DNA from: Acinetobacter sp. ANC 4173
Lineage (GTDB): Bacteria; Pseudomonadota; Gammaproteobacteria; Pseudomonadales; Moraxellaceae
Direction of reading: 5' to 3'
Assembly: GCF_004331255.1 (NCBI RefSeq)
Contig: NZ_SJOF01000001.1
Coordinates: forward strand, 62,001 to 126,000
DNA length: 64,000 bases
Part shown: positions 28,702-40,024 of the stretch, one piece after another
How the letters are laid out: each line of letters starts with the position of its first letter
Numbering within the stretch: the first letter of the stretch is position 1
The notes under the pieces: model-generated
What the model was told of the DNA's origin: nothing
Databases searched by the model: none
The model's input: only the letters and a program-made list of their open reading frames with translations
Position numbers and translations under genes: made by a program

Positions 28702-31700
28702 ATGGCATACTCATATACCGAAAAGAAACGGATCCGTAAGAATTTTGGTAAATTGCCTAGTGTTATGGATGCTCCGTACTTGCTCGCGATTCAAGTCGAC
28801 TCGTACAGAACGTTCTTGCAAGATGGCAAATCACCAAAAAACCGCGAAGATATCGGTCTCCAAGCCGCATTTCGTTCAGTTTTTCCTATAGAAAGTTATT
28901 CTGGCAATGCTGCTCTAGAATTTGTTGAGTATAGCCTTGGTAAGCCGGAGTTTGATGTTCGCGAATGTATTCTTCGTGGCTCAACTTATGCGGCACCAAT
29001 GCGTGTAAAAATTCGTTTGATCATTAAAGATCGTGAAACGAAATCAATCAAAGACGTGCGTGAGCAAGAAGTGTACATGGGTGAAATGCCACTCATGACG
29101 GATAACGGGACATTCGTTATTAATGGTACTGAGCGTGTAATCGTATCTCAGTTACATCGTTCACCTGGTGTGTTCTTTGATCATGATAAGGGTAAAACTC
29201 ACTCAAGCGGTAAAGTGCTTTATTCAGCACGTATTATCCCTTACCGTGGTTCATGGTTAGATTTTGAATTTGATGCGAAAGATTTAGTCTATGTCCGTAT
29301 TGACCGTCGTCGTAAATTGCTTGCGACTGTGGTACTTCGTGCATTGGGTTATAGCAACGAACAAATTCTAGACTTATTCTACGAGAAAGTACCTGTCTAT
29401 TTAGATATGGGTAGCTATCAGATTGACCTTGTTCCAGAACGTCTGCGTGGCGAAATGGCACAATTCGACATTACCGATAATGATGGTAAAGTGATTGTTG
29501 AACAAGGTAAACGTATTAATGCGCGTCATGTACGTCAAATGGAAGCTTCAGGCTTAACTAAGCTTTCTGTTCCAGACGAATATTTATATGAGCGTATCAC
29601 TGCTGAAGATATCACTTTACGTGATGGCGATGTCATTGCTGCGAACACCTTATTAAGCCATGAAATTATGGTGAAATTGGCTGAAGGCGGCGTGAAACAG
29701 TTCAATATGCTGTTCACGAATGACATTGACCGTGGTTCGTTCATTGCAGATTCTTTACGTGCAGATACAACAACAGGGCGTGAAGAAGCGCTTGTTGAAA
29801 TCTACAAAGTCATGCGTCCAGGTGAGCCACCAACAAAAGAAGCAGCTGAAAACCTATTCAATAACTTGTTCTTCTCTTCTGAGCGTTATGATTTATCGCC
29901 AGTTGGTCGTATGAAGTTTAACCGTCGTTTGGGTCGTCCTTACGAAGTGGGAACTGACCAGAAGTCACGTGAAGTAGAAGGTATTCTTTCGAACAGCGAT
30001 ATCACTGATGTATTAAAAACATTGGTTGAAATTCGTAACGGTAAAGGCGAAGTGGATGATATTGACCACTTGGGTAACCGTCGTGTTCGTTCTGTTGGTG
30101 AAATGACCGAAAACCAATTCCGTGTTGGTTTGGTTCGTGTTGAACGTGCTGTAAAAGAGCGTTTAAGCCAAGCAGAAGCAGACAATTTGTCTCCGCAAGA
30201 TTTAATCAATGCGAAACCAGTTGCAGCTGCAATCAAAGAATTCTTTGGTTCAAGCCAATTGTCTCAGTTTATGGACCAAAACAACCCATTGTCTGAGATT
30301 ACGCACAAACGTCGTGTATCGGCGCTTGGCCCTGGTGGTTTAACTCGTGAACGTGCGGGCTTTGAAGTACGTGACGTACATCAAACTCACTATGGTCGTG
30401 TATGTCCAATTGAAACGCCTGAAGGTCCAAACATTGGTTTGATCAACTCGCTATCTGTTTATGCAAAATGTAATAACTTCGGTTTCTTGGAAACTCCATA
30501 CCGTAAAGTTGTTGATGGCCGTGTAACGGATGAAGTTGAATACTTATCTGCGATTGAAGAAGTAGGCACAGTCATTGCACAAGCCGACTCTGCAGTTGAT
30601 GCAGAGAATCACTTGACTGAAGAATTTGTTTCTGTACGTCATCAAGGTGATTTCGTACGTATGCCACCTGAAAAAGTGACGCATATGGACGTATCTGCTC
30701 AGCAGGTTGTTTCTGTTGCTGCATCACTTATTCCATTCCTTGAACACGATGATGCGAACCGTGCATTAATGGGTTCGAACATGCAGCGTCAGGCTGTTCC
30801 AACATTATTGGCGGACAAGCCACTTGTTGGTACTGGTATGGAAGCAAACGTAGCGCGTGACTCAGGTGTGTGTGTTATCGCAAACCGTGGTGGTGCGATT
30901 GAATACGTGGATGCTTCTCGTATCGTGATTCGTGTCAACGAAGAAGAAATGATTGCGGGTGAAGCGGGCGTAGATATCTACAACCTGATCAAATATACAC
31001 GTTCTAACCAAAATACATGTATCAACCAAAACGTTGTGGTACGCATGGGTGACAAAGTTGCTCGTGGTGATGTATTGGCTGACGGTCCATCGACTGATGG
31101 TGGTGAACTTGCGCTAGGTCAAAACATGCGCGTCGCGTTCATGACATGGAACGGTTATAACTATGAAGACTCGATCTTGCTTTCTGAGCGTGTCCTTCAA
31201 GAAGATCGCTTAACGTCGATTCATATCCAAGAATTATCGTGTGTTGCACGTGATACCAAATTGGGTGCTGAAGAAATTACTGCTGATATCCCGAATGTGG
31301 GTGAAGCTGCACTGTCTAAGCTAGATGAATCAGGTATCGTATATATCGGTGCTGAAGTTGCTGCGGGTGACATTCTTGTCGGTAAAGTAACGCCTAAAGG
31401 TGAAACGCAATTAACACCAGAAGAAAAACTGCTTCGCGCAATTTTTGGTGAAAAAGCGGCTGACGTTAAAGACTCTTCTTTACGTGTTCCATCTGGCACC
31501 AAAGGTACAGTGATTGACGTTCAAGTGTTTACTCGTGATGGTCTTGAAAAAGATGAACGTGCACAAGCAATTGAAAAAGCTCAATTAGATGCTTACCGTA
31601 AAGACTTGAAAGAAGAATACAAAATCTTCGAAGAAGCAGCTCGTGAACGTGTTGTTCGCTTGTTGACAGGTCAAGAATCGAATGGCGGTGGCGGTACGAA

Positions 31701-32790
31701 GCGTGGCGACAAACTGTCTGAAGATATGTTGTCTGGTTTAGAGTTGGTTGATTTACTTGAAATCCAGCCAAGCGATGAAGCCATTGCTGAGCGTCTAACG
31801 CAAATTCAAGTGTTCTTGAAAGAGAAGAGCTTTGAAATTGACGAGAAATTTGCTGAGAAAAAACGCAAACTTTCTACAGGCGACGAACTTACAACTGGCG
31901 TATTGAAAGTTGTTAAGGTTTACCTTGCCGTTAAACGTCGTATCCAGCCTGGTGATAAGATGGCGGGTCGTCACGGTAACAAGGGTGTTGTTTCTAACAT
32001 CTTGCCAGTTGAAGACATGCCGCATGATGCCAATGGTGTACCAGTTGATATCGTACTAAACCCATTGGGTGTACCGTCACGTATGAACGTGGGTCAGATT
32101 CTTGAAACTCACTTGGGTATGGCTGCGAAAGGTTTGGGTGAGCAAATTGATAAGATGCTCAAACAACAGCGTGAAATTGCTGAGCTACGTATTTTCCTAG
32201 ACAAGATCTACAACAAAGTGGGCGGTCAGCAAGAAGATTTAGACAGCTTAACTGATGACGAGATTCTAATCTTGGCGGGTAATTTACGCGCTGGTGTGCC
32301 TTTAGCAACCCCTGTGTTTGATGGTGCTGAAGAAGCTCAAATCAAAGAGTTGCTAGAGCTGGCTGAAATTCCACGCTCGGGTCAAACCGTATTATATGAT
32401 GGACGTACAGGTGAACGTTTCGACCGTCCTGTAACTGTAGGTTATATGTACATGCTCAAGTTGAACCACTTGGTTGACGACAAGATGCATGCACGTTCTA
32501 CTGGTTCTTACTCATTAGTAACGCAACAGCCATTGGGTGGTAAAGCTCAGTTTGGTGGTCAGCGTTTCGGTGAGATGGAGGTCTGGGCACTTGAAGCTTA
32601 CGGCGCAGCTTATACACTGCAAGAAATGCTTACTGTGAAGTCGGATGACGTTGAAGGTCGTACTCGTATCTATAAGAACATTGTAGATGGTAACCATTAT
32701 ATGGACCCAGGTATGCCTGAATCGTTCAACGTATTGACCAAAGAGATCCGTTCTTTAGGTATCAACATTGAACTGAAAAATGGTGACTAA
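28702..32790 (+). CDS. rpoB: RNA polymerase beta subunit
   Basis: Main catalytic partner of RpoC. The 1362-aa protein has normal length for the group. The rifampicin-pocket segment [20 protein letters not shown] starts at residue 516, with D525, H535 and S540 all as in sensitive strains (nine residues later than E. coli D516, H526 and S531). [16 protein letters not shown] near the C-terminus is conserved. A GAGGA site precedes the start. rpoC follows after an unusual repeat. Confidence 0.99.
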   Translation: MAYSYTEKKRIRKNFGKLPSVMDAPYLLAIQVDSYRTFLQDGKSPKNREDIGLQAAFRSVFPIESYSGNAALEFVEYSLGKPEFDVRECILRGSTYAAPMRVKIRLIIKDRETKSIKDVREQEVYMGEMPLMTDNGTFVINGTERVIVSQLHRSPGVFFDHDKGKTHSSGKVLYSARIIPYRGSWLDFEFDAKDLVYVRIDRRRKLLATVVLRALGYSNEQILDLFYEKVPVYLDMGSYQIDLVPERLRGEMAQFDITDNDGKVIVEQGKRINARHVRQMEASGLTKLSVPDEYLYERITAEDITLRDGDVIAANTLLSHEIMVKLAEGGVKQFNMLFTNDIDRGSFIADSLRADTTTGREEALVEIYKVMRPGEPPTKEAAENLFNNLFFSSERYDLSPVGRMKFNRRLGRPYEVGTDQKSREVEGILSNSDITDVLKTLVEIRNGKGEVDDIDHLGNRRVRSVGEMTENQFRVGLVRVERAVKERLSQAEADNLSPQDLINAKPVAAAIKEFFGSSQLSQFMDQNNPLSEITHKRRVSALGPGGLTRERAGFEVRDVHQTHYGRVCPIETPEGPNIGLINSLSVYAKCNNFGFLETPYRKVVDGRVTDEVEYLSAIEEVGTVIAQADSAVDAENHLTEEFVSVRHQGDFVRMPPEKVTHMDVSAQQVVSVAASLIPFLEHDDANRALMGSNMQRQAVPTLLADKPLVGTGMEANVARDSGVCVIANRGGAIEYVDASRIVIRVNEEEMIAGEAGVDIYNLIKYTRSNQNTCINQNVVVRMGDKVARGDVLADGPSTDGGELALGQNMRVAFMTWNGYNYEDSILLSERVLQEDRLTSIHIQELSCVARDTKLGAEEITADIPNVGEAALSKLDESGIVYIGAEVAAGDILVGKVTPKGETQLTPEEKLLRAIFGEKAADVKDSSLRVPSGTKGTVIDVQVFTRDGLEKDERAQAIEKAQLDAYRKDLKEEYKIFEEAARERVVRLLTGQESNGGGGTKRGDKLSEDMLSGLELVDLLEIQPSDEAIAERLTQIQVFLKEKSFEIDEKFAEKKRKLSTGDELTTGVLKVVKVYLAVKRRIQPGDKMAGRHGNKGVVSNILPVEDMPHDANGVPVDIVLNPLGVPSRMNVGQILETHLGMAAKGLGEQIDKMLKQQREIAELRIFLDKIYNKVGGQQEDLDSLTDDEILILAGNLRAGVPLATPVFDGAEEAQIKELLELAEIPRSGQTVLYDGRTGERFDRPVTVGYMYMLKLNHLVDDKMHARSTGSYSLVTQQPLGGKAQFGGQRFGEMEVWALEAYGAAYTLQEMLTVKSDDVEGRTRIYKNIVDGNHYMDPGMPESFNVLTKEIRSLGINIELKNGD

Positions 32791-32791
32791 G

Positions 32792-32866
32792 AAATCTCCC
32801 CCGACTCCTCTTTCCTAAAGAGGGGTGAAGTCCCCCTTAGTAAAGGGGGATTTAGGGGGATTTTTT
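32792..32866. repeat. Nested-hairpin repeat between rpoB and rpoC
   Basis: Two inner hairpins, CTCCTCTTT/AAAGAGGGG (32805-32825) and CCCCCTT/AAGGGGG (32832-32849), lie inside an outer pair of TCCCCC (32797-32802) and GGGGGA (32855-32860), giving a three-way junction, and the element ends in six T. The G5/C5 blocks are unlike the flanking coding sequence. C5/G5 elements of this kind are, from memory, repeated in Acinetobacter genomes. It would be part of the rpoBC mRNA and might partly terminate it. Confidence 0.7.
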
Positions 32867-32946
32867 GAGATTCCCTATTCAGTTAAAAAACAATATTTGT
32901 GACCCAGTCGGAGAGTGAAAATCTCGCTGACACACGGAGAAAAAAA

Positions 32947-35900
32947 TTGAAAGACTTGCTCGATATCATGCGCAAAAAGACGGACTCAGACGGTCATGCT
33001 CCAGTTGAGTTTGATCGCATCCGTATTGGTCTTGCGTCACCAGAAATGATTAAGTCATGGTCTCACGGTGAAGTGAAAAAGCCTGAGACAATTAACTATC
33101 GTACGTTCAAGCCAGAACGTGATGGTTTATTCTGTGCCAAAATCTTTGGTCCAGTCAAAGATTACGAATGCTTGTGTGGCAAATACAAGCGTATGAAATA
33201 CAAAGGCGTCATTTGTGAAAAATGTGGCGTTGAAGTAACAACTGCGAAAGTTCGTCGTGAGCGTATGGGTCACATCGAATTGGCTTCTCCAGTTGCGCAC
33301 ATCTGGTTCTTGAAATCATTACCAAGCCGTATCGGTTTGCTTCTTGATATGACATTACGTGATATCGAGCGCGTATTATATTTCGAATCTTATGTAGTAA
33401 CTGACCCAGGTATGACTCCATTTGAGAAATACCAACTTCTTAACGATGAAGAATACTTCAATGCGTTAGAAGAACACGGTGATGAATTCACTGCGAAAAT
33501 GGGTGCTGAAGCGGTTCAAGACTTGCTGAAAGATATCGATCTTGAAGCTGAGATTTCTCGTCTTCGTGAAGAGATTCCACAAACAACTTCTGAAACGAAG
33601 TTGAAAAAAGCCTCTAAGCGCTTGAAGTTGATGGAAGCATTCAAAGAGTCGAACAACAAGCCAGAATGGATGGTGATGAACGTACTTCCAGTACTTCCAC
33701 CAGATCTTCGTCCGTTGGTTCCACTTGAAGGTGGTCGTTTCGCGACTTCTGACTTGAACGATCTTTACCGTCGTGTGATTAACCGTAACAACCGTTTGAA
33801 GCGTCTTCTTGATCTTGCTGCACCAGACATTATCGTACGTAACGAAAAACGTATGTTACAAGAGTCTGTAGATGCGTTGCTGGATAATGGTCGTCGTGGT
33901 CGTGCGATTACTGGTTCGAACAAACGTCCATTGAAATCTTTGGCAGACATGATCAAAGGTAAACAAGGTCGTTTCCGTCAAAACTTACTTGGTAAGCGTG
34001 TTGACTACTCGGGTCGTTCGGTAATTACCGTAGGTCCTAACTTACGTTTACACCAATGTGGTCTTCCGAAGAAAATGGCACTTGAATTATTCAAGCCATT
34101 TATTTTTGCGAAATTACAAGCATCAGGTCAGGCAACAACCATTAAAGCTGCGAAGAAAATGGTTGAGCGTGAAACTCCAGAAGTTTGGGACGTTCTTGCA
34201 TCGGTAATTCGTCAACATCCAGTGATGTTGAACCGTGCGCCAACACTTCACCGTTTGGGTCTTCAAGCATTTGAACCGATTCTGATTGAAGGTAAAGCAA
34301 TCCGTCTACATCCGCTCGTCTGTGCTGCGTTTAACGCCGACTTCGACGGTGACCAAATGGCGGTACACGTACCATTAACACTCGAAGCTCAATTAGAAGC
34401 GCGTGCGTTAATGATGTCGACCAACAACATCTTGTCACCTGCAAACGGTGAACCAATCATCGTTCCTTCTCAGGACGTTGTATTGGGCTTGTATTACATC
34501 ACGCGTGATGCAATCAATGCCAAAGGTGAAGGCATGGTGTTTGCGGATACGCATGAAGTTAACCGTGCATTGGCGACAGGTCAGGTTGCATTACACGCTC
34601 GCGTTAAAGCACGTGTACATCAAACTGTCATTGATGAAAATGGTAATCGTGAACAGCAAACTATTGTTGTAGATACGACACCAGGTCGTTGTTTACTTTG
34701 GGAAGTTGTGCCAGAAGGCATGGATTTCCAGCAAATTAACGTTGAGATGACCAAGAAAAACATCTCAAAGTTAATTAACTCTTGCTACCGTAAATTGGGT
34801 CTAAAAGATACCGTTATCTTTGCTGACCAATTGATGTACCTTGGTTTCCGTCAAGCGACACGTTCAGGCGTATCGGTAGGTATGGAAGACATGGTTATTC
34901 CGCCGACTAAGCAAGTGATTATTGACAAAGCAGAAACTGAAGTTCGTGAAATTGAACAACAGTTCGAACAAGGCTTTGTAACTGCGGGTGAGCGTTATAA
35001 CAAAGTTGTCGATATCTGGGCACGTACTAACGACCAAGTTGCGAAAGCGATGATGGACAACTTGTCTTATACCACTGTGAAAAACAAACAGGGTGAAGAT
35101 GAGAAACAAAAATCATTCAACTCGATCTACATGATGTCTGACTCTGGTGCCCGTGGTAGTGCGGCGCAGATTCGTCAGCTTGCAGGTATGCGTGGTTTGA
35201 TGGCAAAACCAGATGGCTCGATCATTGAAACGCCAATTAAGGCGAACTTCCGTGAAGGCTTAACCGTACTTCAGTACTTTATTTCGACGCACGGTGCGCG
35301 TAAAGGTTTGGCCGATACAGCATTGAAAACGGCGAACTCTGGTTACTTAACCCGTCGTCTGGTAGACGTAGCACAAGATTTAGTTATTACTGAGCCTGAT
35401 TGTGGTACTTTGGGCGGTCTTGTGATGACTCCGTTCATTCAGGGCGGTGACGTGATCGAGAACTTAGGTACTCGAGTATTGGGTCGTGTGGTTGCAGAAG
35501 ACGTGAAGAAAGCGGGTTCTGACGACGTTATCCTGCCACGTAACACTTTAATTGACGAAAAACTTGCAAACTTCCTTGAAGAAGCGGGTGTCGATGAAGT
35601 TAAAGTACGTTCAGTTGTAAACTGTGAATCTACATTTGGCGTGTGTGCGAAATGTTATGGTCGTGACTTGGCGCGTGGTCACTTGGTGAACCCAGGTGAA
35701 TCTGTGGGTGTAATGGCTGCTCAATCGATTGGTGAGCCAGGTACACAGTTAACCATGCGTACCTTCCACGTGGGTGGTGCAGCGAGCCGAACTTCTGCCG
35801 CAAACAGTGTACAAGTTCGTAACAAAGGTACCGTACGTTTCCACAACGTGAAAACTGTACAACATGCTAAAGGTCACTTGGTTTCTGTTTCACGTTCAGG

Positions 35901-37146
35901 TGAAATTGGTATTGCAGATGACTTAGGTCGTGAGCGTGAGCGTTATAAACTGCCATACGGTGCGTCAATCTTGTTGAAAGATGGCGAAGCTGTAGAAGCA
36001 GGTGGTATCGTGGCGACTTGGGATCCACATACACATCCATTAGTAACAGAAGTTGCAGGTAAAATCCGTTTCAGCCAAATTGCTGATGGTGTAACAGCAA
36101 CTTCTAAGACTGATGATGCAACAGGTATGACGACTGTTGAAATCTTGCCTGTAACAGCACGCCCTGCGTCTGGTAAAGATTTACGTCCTGCGGTTGTTCT
36201 TGATACGACTGATGGTGGTGAACAGTTCTACTTCTTGCCACAAAATACCATTCTTTCTGTCCGTGATGGCGAAACAATTGGTGTGGGTGACGTTATTGGT
36301 CGTGTACCTCAAGAAACTTCACGTACGCGTGACATTACCGGTGGTCTACCACGTGTAGCTGACTTGTTCGAAGCGCGTAAACCGAAAGAACATGCAATTC
36401 TTGCTGAAATTTCAGGTGTTGTAAGCTTTGGTAAAGAGACTAAAGGTAAGAACCGTTTAGTGATTACACCAGATGATGGTTCTGAGATCTACGAAGAACT
36501 AATTCCAAAATGGCGTACCATGAACGTGTTCGAAGGTGAACATGTGAACCGTGGTGAGACTGTTTCTGACGGTCCGCAAAACCCACATGACATCTTACGC
36601 TTGAAAGGCGAAGTTGCGTTGACTAACTACATCGTGAACGAAGTTCAAGACGTATACCGTCTGCAAGGTGTAAAAATCAACGACAAGCACATTGAAGTGA
36701 TCGTACGTCAAATGTTGCGTAAAGTTGATATCACGGATGGTGGTGATACAAGCTTCATCAAAGGCGAACAAGTGGATTACATCCGTGTTATGGGTGAAAA
36801 CCAAGCTGTGCTTGCGCAGAATAAGTTCCCTGCGAAGTTTGAACGCCAATTGATGGGTATTACCAAAGCATCGCTTTCTACTGACTCGTTCATCTCTGCT
36901 GCATCGTTCCAGGAAACAACACGTGTGTTAACTGAAGCGGCTGTAACAGGTAAAGAAGATGATTTACGTGGTTTGAAAGAGAACGTCGTTGTAGGTCGTT
37001 TGATTCCTGCAGGTACAGGTTTGGCATATCACTTAGAGCGTCGTCGTCAAGAATCTGAAGCTGCAGAGCTTGAGCTTCACAATGACTTCTCTGATGTAGA
37101 CCAAGCGCTTAGCCAAGCATTTAGTGATGAGTTTAACGGTCTGTAA
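32947..37146 (+). CDS. rpoC: RNA polymerase beta' subunit
   Basis: Carries the active-site Mg. The catalytic motif NADFDGD is at residues 463-469 (D465, D467, D469). The zinc-binding N-terminus [20 protein letters not shown] is present, as is the second zinc site [14 protein letters not shown] choose TTG at 32947 ([11 protein letters not shown]) because GGAG lies 7 nt upstream and the family starts here, giving 1399 aa; the GTG at 32899 has no ribosome-binding site. A strong terminator follows. Confidence 0.98.
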   Translation: MKDLLDIMRKKTDSDGHAPVEFDRIRIGLASPEMIKSWSHGEVKKPETINYRTFKPERDGLFCAKIFGPVKDYECLCGKYKRMKYKGVICEKCGVEVTTAKVRRERMGHIELASPVAHIWFLKSLPSRIGLLLDMTLRDIERVLYFESYVVTDPGMTPFEKYQLLNDEEYFNALEEHGDEFTAKMGAEAVQDLLKDIDLEAEISRLREEIPQTTSETKLKKASKRLKLMEAFKESNNKPEWMVMNVLPVLPPDLRPLVPLEGGRFATSDLNDLYRRVINRNNRLKRLLDLAAPDIIVRNEKRMLQESVDALLDNGRRGRAITGSNKRPLKSLADMIKGKQGRFRQNLLGKRVDYSGRSVITVGPNLRLHQCGLPKKMALELFKPFIFAKLQASGQATTIKAAKKMVERETPEVWDVLASVIRQHPVMLNRAPTLHRLGLQAFEPILIEGKAIRLHPLVCAAFNADFDGDQMAVHVPLTLEAQLEARALMMSTNNILSPANGEPIIVPSQDVVLGLYYITRDAINAKGEGMVFADTHEVNRALATGQVALHARVKARVHQTVIDENGNREQQTIVVDTTPGRCLLWEVVPEGMDFQQINVEMTKKNISKLINSCYRKLGLKDTVIFADQLMYLGFRQATRSGVSVGMEDMVIPPTKQVIIDKAETEVREIEQQFEQGFVTAGERYNKVVDIWARTNDQVAKAMMDNLSYTTVKNKQGEDEKQKSFNSIYMMSDSGARGSAAQIRQLAGMRGLMAKPDGSIIETPIKANFREGLTVLQYFISTHGARKGLADTALKTANSGYLTRRLVDVAQDLVITEPDCGTLGGLVMTPFIQGGDVIENLGTRVLGRVVAEDVKKAGSDDVILPRNTLIDEKLANFLEEAGVDEVKVRSVVNCESTFGVCAKCYGRDLARGHLVNPGESVGVMAAQSIGEPGTQLTMRTFHVGGAASRTSAANSVQVRNKGTVRFHNVKTVQHAKGHLVSVSRSGEIGIADDLGRERERYKLPYGASILLKDGEAVEAGGIVATWDPHTHPLVTEVAGKIRFSQIADGVTATSKTDDATGMTTVEILPVTARPASGKDLRPAVVLDTTDGGEQFYFLPQNTILSVRDGETIGVGDVIGRVPQETSRTRDITGGLPRVADLFEARKPKEHAILAEISGVVSFGKETKGKNRLVITPDDGSEIYEELIPKWRTMNVFEGEHVNRGETVSDGPQNPHDILRLKGEVALTNYIVNEVQDVYRLQGVKINDKHIEVIVRQMLRKVDITDGGDTSFIKGEQVDYIRVMGENQAVLAQNKFPAKFERQLMGITKASLSTDSFISAASFQETTRVLTEAAVTGKEDDLRGLKENVVVGRLIPAGTGLAYHLERRRQESEAAELELHNDFSDVDQALSQAFSDEFNGL

Positions 37147-37168
37147 TTAGTCCTTAAACCATTTTAAA

Positions 37169-37194
37169 AAAAAGCCACCTTCGGGTGGCTTTTT
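37169..37194 (+). terminator. Intrinsic terminator after rpoC
   Basis: Stem AAAAAGCCACC/GGTGGCTTTTT with a TTCG loop, 22 bp after the stop. It ends the rplJL-rpoBC transcript. Confidence 0.93.
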
Positions 37195-37318
37195 ACATTT
37201 TGAAGCAGAACAACTAAAAAACCACATAATAAAATACATAAAGTTCTATGATTAAACATAAATCTATAATTAAGAATAAGTTTTAATGGTATGAATTTTA
37301 ACAAAAAATATTTTAAAT

Positions 37319-37729
37319 GTGTTTGGGGTGATAGGGACGAGTTCATCATTTGCAGCACCAATGCTCAACACAATGGTGATGGAAGATAAAGCTGTAGTTC
37401 CTATTGTAAAAACTCAAGTGATTCGGACTCTGCTGGGTAGAAAGCCTGTTTGCACCGTGAATGCCACCATTTTTGAAGTGACCAACAAAGGTAAGGATGT
37501 CGTTGCACGTGATGTCATGATTGTGGATGACAAATCCCAATTTTCTGATGAAAAAATGAAAGCACCTATAGTGCAAAAAGGTAGTTTAATTGTGCCGACT
37601 CCAAAAATTGAAGTAGATTTAAAAGTGATGAGAGACGGAAAAGTGGTTGCTGAAGCTAAGCAGCTAGATGCTTCTGGAATTGAGTTTAAAAAAGGCCAAG
37701 AGCTGTTCCAGAAGAATTTGAAAAATTAA
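37319..37729 (+). CDS. Small exported protein of unknown function, 5' end uncertain or broken
   Basis: The 136-aa frame opens at a GTG without a ribosome-binding site. Its first residues (VFGVIGTSSSFAAP) look like the end of a signal peptide. The only nearby ATG (37291, MNFNKKYFK) is in another frame and would supply the missing basic start, so a one-base shift around 37319-37330 is likely. The body (VCTVNATIFEVTNKGKDVVARD) looks like a real beta-rich domain. A coding-like tail in a different frame follows (37731-37826). No family is recognised. Either a decayed gene or one with an unusual start. Confidence 0.5.
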   Translation: MFGVIGTSSSFAAPMLNTMVMEDKAVVPIVKTQVIRTLLGRKPVCTVNATIFEVTNKGKDVVARDVMIVDDKSQFSDEKMKAPIVQKGSLIVPTPKIEVDLKVMRDGKVVAEAKQLDASGIEFKKGQELFQKNLKN

Positions 37730-37730
37730 T

Positions 37731-37826
37731 CAGATTAAGAATCATGAGCGTACTAAAAATGAAACCCATGCCGTGATTCAAAATGATGGTAAAACCACTA
37801 AAGATGGAGTAGTTATTAAAAAATAA
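37731..37826 (+). pseudogene. Coding-like remnant after the 136-aa gene
   Basis: A 31-codon frame without start (QIKNHERTKNETHAVIQNDG, then KTTKDGVVIKK and stop) directly follows the previous gene in another frame. Its composition is protein-like (Thr, Lys, Asn, no rare-codon clusters). It may be the original C-terminus, cut off by a frameshift, or a fragment of a second small secreted protein. Confidence 0.3.
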
Positions 37827-37966
37827 GTAGTATGGAATAAGCTTTTTCAGTTTTGAGGTTACAAAATCTTCGTAATTTTATGAGGATTTTTACATAAAAC
37901 TTCATCTTCGCTCCTTAATACTTTTATAAAGTTAATACTAGGACAGTGGGAAATGGAGATACACTC

Positions 37967-38326
37967 ATGAAAAAGTTAATGAATTTAGCCATTGTTGCGA
38001 CGGTTTCCGCATTTTTATTCACAGGATGTAGCAATATGTCTGCATCTGAGCAGCGTGTGGGTGCAGCCGCCTTAGGTGGTGCTGTGGGTGGCGGAGTCGG
38101 TAGTCGCGTGGGTGGAAGTGCAGGTGCAGCCTTAGGTGCCGGTGCTGGTGCGGCTGTGGGTAGTAAAACACAAAATGGTTCGACCAAAAATGCAACCTAT
38201 AGCGGTGTCGGTGCGGGTGTTGGTGCAATTATTGGTAAATCCGTATTTGGTGGTAACACAGGTGCTGCAATTGGTGGTGCGATTGGTGGCGGTGCAGGTG
38301 CAGCAATAGAAAATAATAATCGATGA
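37967..38326 (+). CDS. Glycine-zipper lipoprotein
   Basis: The 119-aa protein begins at the ATG at 37967 (GGAG upstream) with a signal peptide ending in the lipobox FTGC, C21 being the lipid site. Most of the mature chain is Gly/Ala repeats (AALGGAVGGGVGSRVGGSAG and a similar second block), the glycine-zipper pattern of YMGG/OmpA-like and 17-kDa-antigen-type lipoproteins that insert into or line membranes. The upstream reading of 7 more residues has no site. Envelope role inferred; exact function unknown. Confidence 0.82.
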   Translation: MKKLMNLAIVATVSAFLFTGCSNMSASEQRVGAAALGGAVGGGVGSRVGGSAGAALGAGAGAAVGSKTQNGSTKNATYSGVGAGVGAIIGKSVFGGNTGAAIGGAIGGGAGAAIENNNR

Positions 38327-38361
38327 TTTCTGTTTGATTTCATTTGAGATTTTAAGAATGG

Positions 38362-38389
38362 AAAAGGTGCTGAATAAAGCACCTTTTTT
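38362..38389. terminator. Bidirectional terminator between convergent genes
   Basis: Stem AAAAGGTGCT/AGCACCTTTT with a 6-nt loop and further T. It lies between the convergent lipoprotein and DUF4442 genes and overlaps the latter's stop codon. Confidence 0.85.
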
Positions 38390-38873
38390 ATTTTAAATCG
38401 GATTTGGGTTTTTTACGGCGAATGTAGATGGTTTTTTCTACTTCAGCAATCCGAACTCCAGTTTCATCATAAATACTTAACTGATAAATACGATTCACTG
38501 CTGAATAGTCTTCTGCCAAAGTTTTAATATGTTTAATTTCGGCCGAATCAATTCGGATATCGGCATAGACTGTGCCACGTCCAGGGGATAAAAACTGAAT
38601 CTTGGCAGCTTTGTCCCAGACGATGTATTTTGAGCCAAGGTGATGCATCAGCAACAACATGTAGAATGGATCAATCATCGAATAGAGGCTGCCACCAAAA
38701 TGTACCCCAACAATATTTTGGTTCTTGCGGGTGAGTGGCATTTTGACCCGAATATGGTAGTTTGGGAAATCAATCTTCTCAATCTGAATACCAGCACCCC
38801 GATAAGGAGCGTAACGATTCAAAAGAAATTTAGTGATGGCTGGAACGCTTTGTAATCTTTTGAGAATACTCAT
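38388..38873 (-). CDS. DUF4442 hotdog-fold protein (thioesterase-like)
   Basis: The 161-aa protein has the hotdog pattern of the DUF4442/YiiD-C family: HFGGSLYSMIDPFYMLLL near residues 58-75, then DKAAKIQFLSPGRGTVYADI. Related proteins act on acyl-CoA or acyl-ACP, but the catalytic residues of well-known thioesterases are not obvious, so activity is uncertain. No good ribosome-binding site precedes the ATG. It is convergent with the lipoprotein gene. Confidence 0.78.
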   Translation of the reverse strand: MSILKRLQSVPAITKFLLNRYAPYRGAGIQIEKIDFPNYHIRVKMPLTRKNQNIVGVHFGGSLYSMIDPFYMLLLMHHLGSKYIVWDKAAKIQFLSPGRGTVYADIRIDSAEIKHIKTLAEDYSAVNRIYQLSIYDETGVRIAEVEKTIYIRRKKPKSDLK

Positions 38874-38997
38874 GATGCAAAATATTTTTCTTAAAGTCTG
38901 ATTTCATCTTAACCTGACACCCAAAAAAAGCAAATGAAGTGACGGTAGCTCGTCTGATTATAGAAAAATTACGATAAAACAAAAAAGGAAACACGGT

Positions 38998-39861
38998 ATG
39001 CAAGTACAAACCCAATGGGTAACAACCACCGATCATCAGCGCTTATATGTGAAAGCGTGGGGTGAGGTACAAAATCCTGCCTTGGTCTTGGTCCATGGTT
39101 ATCCTGATAATCAGGAAGTGTGGGAGCCAGTGATTCGGTTATTGGTCAACCAGTTTTATATTATTACCTATGATGTGCGTGGGGCAGGGCAATCTTCTGT
39201 ACCCAAATCCATTCAGGCTTATGCTTTGCCACAGCTCTCGGCAGATTTGCAAGCGGTGGTCGAGCGTGTACTTCCGCAACGTGATTTTCATCTGGCTGCA
39301 CATGATTGGGGATCCATACAATCATGGGAGTCGGTTACAGATCAGCACTTTGGGCAGCGGATTTTGTCCTATACCACCATTTCTGGCCCATGCTTAGACC
39401 ACGCCGCTTTTTGGATGCGTGAGCAATTTAAGACACAGCCACAACAGTTTTTGAAACAACTGGCTAAGTCATGGTACATCATGGCATTTCATTTACCATT
39501 TGTGGCACCTACGCTCTGGCGCTTCTTTAAACCTAAACATTGGGGGCAAGTGCTACAAAAGTTGGAACAAACTCAGGACTTGCCATTAAATACACATATT
39601 GCTAAAGATGGTCAGTATGGCGTAGGGCTTTATCGGGCAAATTTTCTGCCTCGACTCAGTAAACCGCGACAACGTTTTGCACAATGTGCGGTACAGGCCA
39701 TTGTGTTGAAAAAAGATAATTTTGTCAGCCCAGCACTGATTGATGAAATGCCAAAATGGAGTACAAGTTTTCAGCGGGTCGATTTAGATGCAAACCATTG
39801 GGCGATATTGAGTCAGCCTAAAGCTATTGCACAGTTAATTGCGAGTTTTGCCTGCGTATAA
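38998..39861 (+). CDS. Alpha/beta hydrolase
   Basis: The 287-aa protein has the alpha/beta hydrolase start LVLVHGYPDNQEVWEP (HGxPDN oxyanion region) and AAHDWGSIQSWE near residue 101, where the nucleophile would be Asp in an epoxide-hydrolase/dehalogenase-like HDWG motif. A late HWAILSQP gives the catalytic His. It resembles the epoxide-hydrolase-like branch. AAAAGGAAAC precedes the ATG. The substrate is unknown. Confidence 0.83.
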   Translation: MQVQTQWVTTTDHQRLYVKAWGEVQNPALVLVHGYPDNQEVWEPVIRLLVNQFYIITYDVRGAGQSSVPKSIQAYALPQLSADLQAVVERVLPQRDFHLAAHDWGSIQSWESVTDQHFGQRILSYTTISGPCLDHAAFWMREQFKTQPQQFLKQLAKSWYIMAFHLPFVAPTLWRFFKPKHWGQVLQKLEQTQDLPLNTHIAKDGQYGVGLYRANFLPRLSKPRQRFAQCAVQAIVLKKDNFVSPALIDEMPKWSTSFQRVDLDANHWAILSQPKAIAQLIASFACV

Positions 39862-39871
39862 ATATGTTAGA

Positions 39872-39910
39872 GAACTTGTTGAATGTGGCCATGACGCAGA
39901 CAACAAGTTC
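39872..39910. repeat. 10-bp inverted repeat after the hydrolase gene
   Basis: GAACTTGTTG and CAACAAGTTC are perfect arms around a 19-nt loop, about 10 bp after the hydrolase stop. No T-run follows. It may be a weak transcription end or an mRNA-stabilising stem. Confidence 0.45.
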
Positions 39911-40024
39911 GATGGTTGGGTCCATCTCACTTGTCAATTGAACGTTGAGAAACCCAATCAAATTACAATTTCGATGTATTGAATCTGCTAAGATAGCGCT
40001 TTTTTTTATGATCTTCAGTTTTTC

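Noticed and set aside
32899..32946. GTG start for rpoC giving 16 extra residues
   Set aside because: No ribosome-binding site; GGAG is correctly placed for TTG 32947, where the family begins.
38019..38228. His-rich minus-strand frame opposite the glycine-zipper lipoprotein
   Set aside because: Mirror of the Gly/Ala repeat codons on the coding strand.
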